Below, one piece after another: positions 55,313 through 62,688 of a stretch of 64,000 bases of DNA. The first letter of the stretch is position 1, and the number at the start of each line of letters is the position of its first letter. The stretch is from Mycobacterium sp. Z3061 (lineage in GTDB: Bacteria > Actinomycetota > Actinomycetes > Mycobacteriales > Mycobacteriaceae). The stretch covers positions 2,046,001 to 2,110,000 of the forward strand of contig NZ_CP134062.1 in NCBI RefSeq assembly GCF_031583025.1, read 5' to 3'. The position numbers and the translations under genes are program-made. Under the pieces are notes generated by a model, which did not search any database, had not been told where the DNA came from, and saw nothing but the letters and a program-made list of their open reading frames with translations.

Positions 55313-56829
55313 GGCAGTGGCGCTTTCAGATCCAGGTGAATCGAAGAGCGGTCCGGAGTGCCGGTGACGCGGTCGGCGGCCAACCGTCCGGAGATCAGGG
55401 TGGTCGGCACGCCTACGCCCGGGGTGGTCGACGACCCGGCCAGCACCGCGTTGTCGATGCCGCGCACCATGTTCGCGGGGCGGAAAGGTCCGGTCTGGGC
55501 GAAGGTGTGGGCCAGCGCGAACGGGGTGCCCGAGGTCATGCCGGCGCGGGCCCAGTCGGCCGGGGTGTCCACGTGCAGCACCTCGGCGCTCTCGCGCAGG
55601 TCCGGCAACAGTCGTTGCTCCACCGCATCCAGCATTGTCTGAGCGTAGGGGCCGGCGGTGGCCGACCAGTCGACACGGCCGCGGTCCAGGTTGGGCGCTG
55701 GTGCCAGCACGTAGAGCAGGTCACGTCCGGGTGGGGCGAGACCGGGATCGCTGGCCGTCGGCCGGGTCACCAGCAGCGAGGGATCCCGCATCAGCCTGCC
55801 GTCGGTGATGATGTCGGTGAAAGTCTGATCCCATGCGTCGCCGAAGAGGATCGTGTGGTGGGCCGGCGGTGGTTCGATGGCGCGGCAACCCACATGCATC
55901 ACGACCGCCGACGGGGCCGCGCGCAGCTTGAGCGGGCGCTTCGGCCGTCGGCCCAGCAGTTCGTACGTCAGCGGTAGCTCGGTGGTCAGAACCACAGCGT
56001 CGCACGCGATGCGGTCGCCCTCGGCGGTGATCACCGCGTTGACGCGCTCACCGCTGCGCTCCAGCGCGGTCACCGTAGATCCGTACCGGAACTGCACCCC
56101 GGCGTCTTGGGCTGCCGCGGCAAGCGCGTCGGGCAGGGCCCGCACACCGCCGCGGGGGAAGAACACGCCCGACACGGTGTCCATGTAGGCGATCACCGCG
56201 TACACGGCCAGCGCGTCCTGGGGAGCCACCCCGGCGTAGAGGGCCTGGAAGGTGAACACCCGCAGCAGCCTCGGGTCGCTGATGTAGCGCTTGACCATGG
56301 TCTCCCAGCGGCGGAAGCCCCCGATTCCGGCGAGTCTGGCCAACTGCGGGGTGACCATCGACAGCGGCGAATCGAAGTTGGCGCTGATGAAGCCCGCGAA
56401 CTCCGTCCGGTAGAGCTTGTCCAGCCAGTCGCGCAATGCGCGGTAGCCGGCGGCTTCCTGCGGCCCGGCGAATTCCCGCACCGAGGCGGCCATCCGCTCG
56501 GCGTCGGTGTGGACGTCAAGGGCCGCACCGTCGGCGAACATGGCCCGGTAGGCCGGGTCAACCGGCAGCAGGTCGAGTCGCTGCGCCAGGGATTCGCCGA
56601 CGGCGGCGAAGGCCTCGTCGATCAGGTCCGGCATGGTGATAACCGTCGGGCCGGTGTCGATCAGGTAGCCGCCGATATCGCGGCGACCCGCACGACCACC
56701 CGGCCACGGTTCACGCTCGACCACCGTGACTTCGCGCCCCCGACCGGCCAGGTGCAATGCCGACGACAGGCCGGAGAGCCCGGCGCCCACCACGACCACC
56801 CGATCGGTGCGGCCCCCTACCGTACGCAT
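55309..56829 (-). CDS. crtI: Phytoene desaturase
   Basis: A 506-aa FAD enzyme that desaturates phytoene to lycopene. VVVVGAGLSGLSSALHLAG is the N-terminal FAD fold, GGRAGRRDIGGYLIDTGPTV follows, and the C-terminal LAGSSTTPGVGVPTTLISGRLAA is the CrtI signature. The ATG at 56829 with GGGAGG seven bases upstream is preferred to the ATG at 56835. It follows crtE by 19 bp and overlaps crtB. Confidence 0.95.
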   Translation of the reverse strand: MRTVGGRTDRVVVVGAGLSGLSSALHLAGRGREVTVVEREPWPGGRAGRRDIGGYLIDTGPTVITMPDLIDEAFAAVGESLAQRLDLLPVDPAYRAMFADGAALDVHTDAERMAASVREFAGPQEAAGYRALRDWLDKLYRTEFAGFISANFDSPLSMVTPQLARLAGIGGFRRWETMVKRYISDPRLLRVFTFQALYAGVAPQDALAVYAVIAYMDTVSGVFFPRGGVRALPDALAAAAQDAGVQFRYGSTVTALERSGERVNAVITAEGDRIACDAVVLTTELPLTYELLGRRPKRPLKLRAAPSAVVMHVGCRAIEPPPAHHTILFGDAWDQTFTDIITDGRLMRDPSLLVTRPTASDPGLAPPGRDLLYVLAPAPNLDRGRVDWSATAGPYAQTMLDAVEQRLLPDLRESAEVLHVDTPADWARAGMTSGTPFALAHTFAQTGPFRPANMVRGIDNAVLAGSSTTPGVGVPTTLISGRLAADRVTGTPDRSSIHLDLKAPLP

Positions 56830-56848
56830 CAGCATTCCTCCCGTGCGA

Positions 56849-58021
56849 TCATGCGGCACGCCTCGTGCACACGCCGGCCATACTTGCCAGCGCGCCACTG
56901 ATCGGGCCGTCGATTCCGCTGCTGTCCAGTGCTTTCTGGGCGATCTCAACGCGGTCGGTGATGAGTTGCTCGATCCGCTGCACGGCGCCGGTCGCGAAAA
57001 TCAGGGAGCGCCAGTGCTCCAGATCCTCCTCGGTGAGCTGGTCGCGGTCGACCAGTTCCCCGAACTGCCGTCGCGTCGAGGTGTCGGCAAGCTCGTAGGC
57101 CGCGACCATCAGGCTGGTTGCCTTGCGTTCGAGCAGGTCGCCGCCGTTGGGCTTGCCGGTGGTGCCCGGGGACCCGAAGACGCCGAGGATGTCGTCGCGC
57201 AGTTGGAAGGCTTCACCCACGGCGCTGCCGTATTCGCCGAGCCGTGCCAGGGTGTGCTCGCTGCAGCCGGCCATCGCGGCGCCGATCTCGAGGGGCCGGC
57301 GCACCGTGTAGTTGCCGGACTTGAGCCGCGCCACGTTGAGCACGGCATCCAGGGTGGGCAGCTTGCGGACATCGAGGGTGAGGTCGGCGAACTGGCCGAC
57401 TGCCAGTTCGGTCCGCATCGCGTCGTAGCGCGGCCAGGCACGATGCAGCTGATGACGGCTCAGGCCGCAGTCGCGCAGCATCTGTTCGGCCCAGATCAGG
57501 CAGAGATCACCGAGCAGCACCGCGGCAGATTCTCCGAACCGGCGTGACGAGCCGGACAGACCGCGCTGGCGGTGCCAGCGCTCGAACTGGATGTGTGCGG
57601 CGGGCAGTCCGCGCCGCGATGGCGAATCGTCCATCACATCGTCCTGCAGCAGTGCGAAAGCGTGCAGTAATTCTAAGCTGGCGGTGGCTGACAGTGCCGC
57701 GTCGCTGGGCGGCGCACCGGACAGCCAGCCCAGGTACATGAACGTCGACCGCAGGCATTTTCCGCCTTTGACGAACTCGAGCAGGACTTCGCCGGCGGCG
57801 TCGACGCCACAATCACCCAGGGTGTCGGTGCAGCGGGCGGAGACGAACGTCTCTACCTCTTGCAGCACGGCCCGGCGCAGACTGGTTCGCCACTCGTCGA
57901 AGTTATCGGTGGCTGACAGTCCCGCTGGGTCTCTGCGTGCGGCTTCGGCGAGGGCCACCCGGGGGAATTCACGCACATCTCCCACGACGGCTCCCTTGAG
58001 TTCGGCGTCGGCCGCTGTCAT
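56849..58021 (-). CDS. crtE: Geranylgeranyl diphosphate synthase
   Basis: A 390-aa trans-prenyltransferase. First Asp-rich motif LLQDDVMDDS; second LRDDILG; GGKCLRS near the front is the usual substrate Lys/Arg site. It makes GGPP from IPP and FPP/DMAPP. The start is uncertain: ATG 58021 gives MTAADAEL, but an in-frame GTG at 58039 and a TTG at 58102 preceded by GAAG are also open. It leads the eight-gene crt operon; its promoter lies in an AT-rich stretch. Confidence 0.93.
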   Translation of the reverse strand: MTAADAELKGAVVGDVREFPRVALAEAARRDPAGLSATDNFDEWRTSLRRAVLQEVETFVSARCTDTLGDCGVDAAGEVLLEFVKGGKCLRSTFMYLGWLSGAPPSDAALSATASLELLHAFALLQDDVMDDSPSRRGLPAAHIQFERWHRQRGLSGSSRRFGESAAVLLGDLCLIWAEQMLRDCGLSRHQLHRAWPRYDAMRTELAVGQFADLTLDVRKLPTLDAVLNVARLKSGNYTVRRPLEIGAAMAGCSEHTLARLGEYGSAVGEAFQLRDDILGVFGSPGTTGKPNGGDLLERKATSLMVAAYELADTSTRRQFGELVDRDQLTEEDLEHWRSLIFATGAVQRIEQLITDRVEIAQKALDSSGIDGPISGALASMAGVCTRRAA

Positions 58022-58101
58022 CGGACGGCTCGGATTCACGCGCTGGTACCCCCTCGACGAGATGCCAAACCGCCGGCTGGCGGCGGTGGGTGGGTCGGAC
58101 A

Positions 58102-58140
58102 ATTATCTTCATTTATTTAATCGTTAACTTAATGAATGAT
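58102..58140 (-). promoter_or_regulatory. AT-rich crt operon promoter/operator
   Basis: CATTTATT (58110-58117) and AATGAATG (58131-58138) form an inverted repeat with 7 of 8 pairs and 13 bp between. GTTAACTTAATGAATG (58123-58138), read on the minus strand, matches 14 of 16 bases of the SOUL promoter element. The stretch is strongly AT-rich, consistent with a regulated crt promoter. If crtE begins at 58102 instead of 58021 this lies directly before it. Confidence 0.55.
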
Positions 58141-58249
58141 TCTTTGGTGCGCCACTCGTGCGGGTCGGGCCCCGACTATTGAGCACACGTAGCAGAGCCG
58201 GGTTCGGTTCAACCGGTTTTCCTGTGAAGAGAAGGGGAACCCGGCGCCG

Positions 58250-58939
58250 GTGAATGTTTCTGAACTTGTCGCACTGCCGTTCCAGTGGGGTTCCGCCGCC
58301 CGGGGCAAGCGGTTCTTTCATCCGCTCGGCGTGGTAGCCACCGGTTCCCTCCGGCGCACCGCACCCGACGGCGAGGGTCTGCCGATCCCGACCTCCGATG
58401 TGGTCGGCCGATTCTCCAAGGCGACCGGCACCCCGGGTGGCCTACCCGATTTCATCGGACTTGCCCTGCGGGTGGACTCCGGCGTCGGACCGTGGGACAT
58501 CCTGTTGGTGTCCGCCGGATCTGGAGTGCTGACGCGGGCGGTCGCGCTTCGGCCGGTCGCCTCCTGGTCGGGCCATGACATGACCACACTGATGCCGCTG
58601 AGTTACGGCGGCAAGAAATGGTGGCTGCGGGCCCGAATCGACACCGGAGTCCGCGGGGCCGGCCTCTCCCTCGACGACGTCCGGCAGCAAGTGGAGGACG
58701 GCGGCGTCGACGTCGCGCTCGACCAGGCCTGTGGTAGCTCCGCATTCCGGGAACTGGGCCGGCTCTCGTTGACGAAGATGGTCGAACTGCCACCCGGACA
58801 GGATGTCTCGTTCGATCCGGTGCTCAATACCGCGCCCGGGGTGAAGCTCTATCCGGGTTGGCTGGCCGATCTGCGGGCGAGCGCCTATGCGCGCAGCCGT
58901 GACGGCAGGGAGGCACACGGCAGCGGTGACCGGCAGTGA
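58250..58939 (+). CDS. Catalase-fold-like protein of unclear activity
   Basis: 229 aa. GKRFFHPLGVVATGSLRR, VGRFSKATGTPGGLPDFIGLALRV and DILLVSAGSGVLTRAVALRP resemble conserved strands of the catalase-related barrel, but no full catalase core or proximal Tyr motif is seen. Mycobacterial homologs are often labelled phosphodiesterase; I cannot support that. It is divergent from the crt operon and so may share its regulation. Start GTG at 58250, though the ribosome site is weak. Confidence 0.65.
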   Translation: MNVSELVALPFQWGSAARGKRFFHPLGVVATGSLRRTAPDGEGLPIPTSDVVGRFSKATGTPGGLPDFIGLALRVDSGVGPWDILLVSAGSGVLTRAVALRPVASWSGHDMTTLMPLSYGGKKWWLRARIDTGVRGAGLSLDDVRQQVEDGGVDVALDQACGSSAFRELGRLSLTKMVELPPGQDVSFDPVLNTAPGVKLYPGWLADLRASAYARSRDGREAHGSGDRQ

Positions 58940-58960
58940 CCACGTCGGGGGCGTAACCCC

Positions 58961-60310
58961 TCAGGCGTCGCGTCCGAGCAGGTGTCGCAGCGCGGAGTCG
59001 AGGTCGGGCTGGCGGAACGGGTGCCCCAGGTTGTTCAGTCGGGCCGGAGCGACCCGCTGATTCGCCAGCGCGAGTTCCCGTGCCCCCTGGGCGCCGAGGA
59101 GGACGCGTGGCCCCAGCGACGGCACCGGCAGGATGGCCGGGCGGTGCAGCACGTGAGCGAGCGTGCGGGTGTAGTCGGTGTTCCGAACCGGTTGTGGCGC
59201 AACGGCGTTGATCGGCCCGGACAGGTCCGCGTCCCACCAGCCCCGGTGATAGATGTCGACCAGGTCGTCGATCCCGATCCAGGAGAACCACTGCCGTCCG
59301 TCGCCGAGCCGGCCGCCCAGTCCGGCGCTGAACAGCGGCCGCATCAGCTGCAGCGTGCCCCCGGCGGGGGACTGGACGATACCGGTGCGCACCTTCACCA
59401 CCCGGGCTCCGGCCTGCTCGGCCGGCGCCGTGGCAGCCTCCCAGTCGGCCACCACGTCGGCGAGGAACCCGTCGCCGCGCTCGCTGTCTTCGGTGAGGGT
59501 CTCGTCGCCACGATCGTAGCCGTAGAAACCGATCGCCGAGGCCGAGATCAGCACCGGGGTTTTGCTGCGCGCCACCAGTTCGGCCAGCCGCCGGGTCGGC
59601 CCGATCCGGCTGTCCCGGATGGCTTTTCGATGCTTCTCGGTGAATCGCCCGGCGATCGAGGCACCCGCGAGGTGAATGACCGCGTCCACTCCGGACAGCA
59701 GGTCGGGGTCGGGGTCGTCGGTGTTCCACTGTCGCTCATCAGGCCCGTGCGCCGTGCCGCGGACGAGTCGGATGACGCGGTGGCCTCCGGTACTGAGGAA
59801 CGCCGACAGGGCGGTGCCGACCAGGCCCGACGAGCCCGTCACGGCGACCGTCGAGGCGGCCAGACCGTGCTCGGCGGCCCTGTGGTGCGCCGCCAGATCG
59901 TCGGCCAGCTGACGGTGCCGGTAGACGAACATCGGCCGCAGGGCGCGCTCGGGCACCGGCGTGTCCACCCGGTCGATGACGCGGGTCTGTTCGGCGCCGA
60001 CTTCCTCGAAGTCGTGGGTGTGCCGCCAGTGTCCGATGATGCGCGGGGGCAGCGAAGCCAGACCGTCGCTGCTCAGGACGTCGACGAAACGCCTTGGCGG
60101 GTCATAGGAATCCGCCTGGTGCTGGGCCACCCACCGCAGGCCGCCGGGTAAGCCGAGGATGGCGCGGCCGTCCTTCAGCGAGTCGGCCTCGCTGACCAGC
60201 CGCATCGGCGACCACGGCGGTGAAAGCCTGGCGAAGGCGCCGGGTCGGGTGTGCCAGGCGAAAACCTCGTCGCGGGGTGCGTCGATCACGCTCGAATAGA
60301 TCAGGCCCAT
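58961..60310 (-). CDS. TIGR01777 epimerase fused to SRPBCC domain
   Basis: 449 aa. Residues 1-150 (MGLIYSSVIDAPRDEVFAWH onward) are an SRPBCC/START-like lipid-binding domain; the rest is a TIGR01777-type NAD(P) Rossmann protein: VAVTGSSGLVGTALSAFL, VIHLAGASIAGRF, SASAIGFYGYDRGDE and WFSWIGIDDLVDIYHRGWW. Fusions of this sort are common in actinobacteria. Substrate unknown. The ATG at 60310 is preferred over the longer frame to 60367. It is divergent from the SDR gene. Confidence 0.87.
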   Translation of the reverse strand: MGLIYSSVIDAPRDEVFAWHTRPGAFARLSPPWSPMRLVSEADSLKDGRAILGLPGGLRWVAQHQADSYDPPRRFVDVLSSDGLASLPPRIIGHWRHTHDFEEVGAEQTRVIDRVDTPVPERALRPMFVYRHRQLADDLAAHHRAAEHGLAASTVAVTGSSGLVGTALSAFLSTGGHRVIRLVRGTAHGPDERQWNTDDPDPDLLSGVDAVIHLAGASIAGRFTEKHRKAIRDSRIGPTRRLAELVARSKTPVLISASAIGFYGYDRGDETLTEDSERGDGFLADVVADWEAATAPAEQAGARVVKVRTGIVQSPAGGTLQLMRPLFSAGLGGRLGDGRQWFSWIGIDDLVDIYHRGWWDADLSGPINAVAPQPVRNTDYTRTLAHVLHRPAILPVPSLGPRVLLGAQGARELALANQRVAPARLNNLGHPFRQPDLDSALRHLLGRDA

Positions 60311-60365
60311 GCGTGTGACGTTACCGACGAATGACACGGCGCGCCGGTGCGGCATTCTTGTCAGC

Positions 60366-61328
60366 ATGGGTGTTCGCGACGGAATCGTTTCGCTGTTCGA
60401 CGCCGTGCTGGACCGGGCGGTGGTGCCGGGCTATACCCGGATCGGCTATCGCCTGCGCACTCTCGAGTGGCCCGATGACCCACCCGCGGACGCCCTGCGT
60501 GGCCGCACCGCGCTGGTCACCGGCTCCAATCGCGGCCTCGGTAAAGCCATCGCCGCCGGCCTGGCCGGGCTGGGGGCGACCGTGCTGCTGACGGTGCGCG
60601 ACGGGGCCAAGGGGGAGCAGGCGCGTGCGGAGATCCTCGCCGAGCACCCCGGTGCCGACCTTCGTGTCGAGGTGTGTGACATGTCCGACCTGGCCGCCGT
60701 GCGTGCGTTCGCCAAGGATCTGGCCGGGCGGATGGCCGGCCTGGACGTGCTGATCCACAACGCGGGACTGCTGCCGGCCGAGCGCACGGAGACCAGCGAC
60801 GGGCACGAGATCACCTTGGCCACCCACGTGTTGGGTCCGCTGCTGCTGACCGAGGGCCTGTTGCCGTTGCTGCGCGCGTCCAGCGATCCGCGGGTGATCC
60901 TGATGTCGTCTGGCGGCATGTACACCCAGCAGTTGCCGGTCGAGGACCCCGAATACCGGACGGGCCGGTACCGGGGCGCCATCGCCTACGCCCGTAGCAA
61001 GCGGGTCCAGGTGGCGTTCACCTCGATCCTGGCCCGCCGGTGGGCGGGCATCCGGGTGTACTCGATGCACCCCGGGTGGGCGGACACCCCTGGCGTGGCA
61101 TCCTCCCTGCCCGGGTTCCGGCGCATCACCGGGCCGTTGCTGCGCACCGCCGAGGAGGGCGCCGATACCGCGGTCTGGCTGGCCGCGACCAAACCGGCAC
61201 CGCCGACGGGACTTTTCTGGCATGACCGACGGCCGCGCCCGCAGCACTACCTGCCGACAACCTGGTACAGCGACGACGAACTGCAGCGCATGTGGCGGTA
61301 CTGCGCCGACGCGGTCGGGCTGGACTAG
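60366..61328 (+). CDS. Short-chain dehydrogenase (DHRS12-like)
   Basis: 320 aa. TGSNRGLGKAI is the cofactor site, LIHNAGLL the NAG motif, MSSGGMYTQQ the Ser and AYARSK the YxxxK. An N-terminal extension of about 45 residues precedes the fold, as in lipid- or retinol-type SDRs. The start ATG at 60366 has no good ribosome site. Its stop overlaps the GT4 stop tail to tail (CTAG at 61325-61328). It is the last gene of the inserted block. Confidence 0.88.
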   Translation: MGVRDGIVSLFDAVLDRAVVPGYTRIGYRLRTLEWPDDPPADALRGRTALVTGSNRGLGKAIAAGLAGLGATVLLTVRDGAKGEQARAEILAEHPGADLRVEVCDMSDLAAVRAFAKDLAGRMAGLDVLIHNAGLLPAERTETSDGHEITLATHVLGPLLLTEGLLPLLRASSDPRVILMSSGGMYTQQLPVEDPEYRTGRYRGAIAYARSKRVQVAFTSILARRWAGIRVYSMHPGWADTPGVASSLPGFRRITGPLLRTAEEGADTAVWLAATKPAPPTGLFWHDRRPRPQHYLPTTWYSDDELQRMWRYCADAVGLD

Positions 61329-62569
61329 CGATCCGGCAACGCGTGCTCGACCACCGGCCGCCGCGGCTGTGGTTGCCGCTCACGGCGTTTGGCGGACAGA
61401 TAGACCTGTGCCGTCTCGCGGGCCACGGTCTGCCAGTCGAAGTCTGACGTCAGCCGCTCACGGGCGGCGCGGGCCCGGCGCTGCGCCGCCGCGGGGTCGT
61501 CGAGCACGGCGCGGACCTTTTCGGCCAGGCCCGCAACGTCGCGGGGTGTGAACGACATCCCGGTGACGCCGTCGATCACGGCCTCGCCCAGGCCGCCGGT
61601 GTTGGACGTCACCAGCGGAATGCCGGCCGCGGCGGCCTCCAGCGCGGCCAGTCCGAACGGTTCGTAATGGCTGGGCAGCACCGCGGCGTCGGCCCGGTGC
61701 AACGCGGCCAGCAGTTCGTCATGGTGGAGATGTCCGACGAAGCGGGTTGCCTTGCGGACCTTGTGTTTACGGGCCTGCTCGACGAGCCAGTCCTGCTGGG
61801 TGCCGTCGCCGGCGATGGTCAGGGTGGTGCCCGGGTGGGCACGTCTGATCCGGGGTAGGGCGGCGATGGCGTCGTGCACGCCCTTCTCGTATTCCAGCCG
61901 TCCGACGTAGAGAAGCTCGGCCGGCCCGGTGCGGGGGCGGCGGGCGCCGAACGGCCATCTGGCGGCGTCGATTCCGTTGCGTATCACGGTGGTCTCGGAC
62001 AGGCCGGGGCCGAACAGTTCGGTGATCTCCTCCCGCATCGAGGCCGAACACGTGATGAGTGAATCGGATTCGCGCACCAGCCACGACTCCACGGCGTGCA
62101 CCTGCCGGCTGATCGCCCCGCTGACCCAGCCGGAATGCCGGCCGGCCTCGGTCGCGTGAATCGTCGAAACGATTGGCACGTCGTAGAATTCGGCGAGGGC
62201 AAGGGCCGGGTGGGCCACCAGCCAATCGTGTGCGTGCACCACGTCGGGGCGCCACTGCCGCTTGTTGCCGGGGCTTTTGATGGACAGTCCGGCACGGATC
62301 ATGGCATGGCCCATGGCCAGCGTCCAGGCCATCATGTCGGCGCCGAAGGTGAACTCGTGGGGATCCTGCGCGGCGGCGATCACCCGCACGCCGTCGTGGA
62401 CCTCGTCCGACGTCGGGTGGGTGCTGGGATCGGTGCCGGTGGGCCGGCGGGACAGCACGACGACTTCGTGGCCGGCCTCGGCGAGTGCGGTGGACAGGTG
62501 GTGGACGTGTCGGCCGAGGCCGCCGATGACGACAGGCGGGTACTCCCACGAGATCATCAGGATCTTCAT
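61325..62569 (-). CDS. GT4 alpha-glucan glycosyltransferase (Rv3032 type)
   Basis: 414 aa, the length of Rv3032. MKILMISWEYPPVVIGGLGR is the N-terminal donor/acceptor loop with GGLGRHVHHLS; GRLEYEKGVHDAI and EPFGLAALEAAAAGIPLV complete a GT-B fold. Rv3032 elongates methylglucose lipopolysaccharide or glycogen precursors in the cytoplasm (from memory). It overlaps the small ORF at its start (ATGA). The next enzyme, a GH57, acts in the same pathway. Confidence 0.94.
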   Translation of the reverse strand: MKILMISWEYPPVVIGGLGRHVHHLSTALAEAGHEVVVLSRRPTGTDPSTHPTSDEVHDGVRVIAAAQDPHEFTFGADMMAWTLAMGHAMIRAGLSIKSPGNKRQWRPDVVHAHDWLVAHPALALAEFYDVPIVSTIHATEAGRHSGWVSGAISRQVHAVESWLVRESDSLITCSASMREEITELFGPGLSETTVIRNGIDAARWPFGARRPRTGPAELLYVGRLEYEKGVHDAIAALPRIRRAHPGTTLTIAGDGTQQDWLVEQARKHKVRKATRFVGHLHHDELLAALHRADAAVLPSHYEPFGLAALEAAAAGIPLVTSNTGGLGEAVIDGVTGMSFTPRDVAGLAEKVRAVLDDPAAAQRRARAARERLTSDFDWQTVARETAQVYLSAKRRERQPQPRRPVVEHALPDR

Positions 62570-62688
62570 GCGGGCGCCTTTGCGGGGCGTGAGCGACCGC
62601 GAATTGTCAGTGTCGGCGGCGTGGCAGTGGCGAAACGCGGGCGCTCGGCGGGGGTGTGGGGGGCGGCCAGGGACAAGGCGGCGCTCAC
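62566..62688 (-). CDS. Small overlapping ORF between GH57 and GT4
   Basis: A 40-aa frame starting at a GTG that overlaps the GH57 stop (GTGA) and ending at a TGA that overlaps the GT4 ATG (ATGA). The product is basic and Ala/Pro-rich, with no recognised domain. The exact stop-start overlaps at both ends argue it is translated, at least as a coupling link. A similar tiny gene may occur in other mycobacteria here, but I cannot verify this. Confidence 0.55.
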   Translation of the reverse strand: MSAALSLAAPHTPAERPRFATATPPTLTIRGRSRPAKAPA

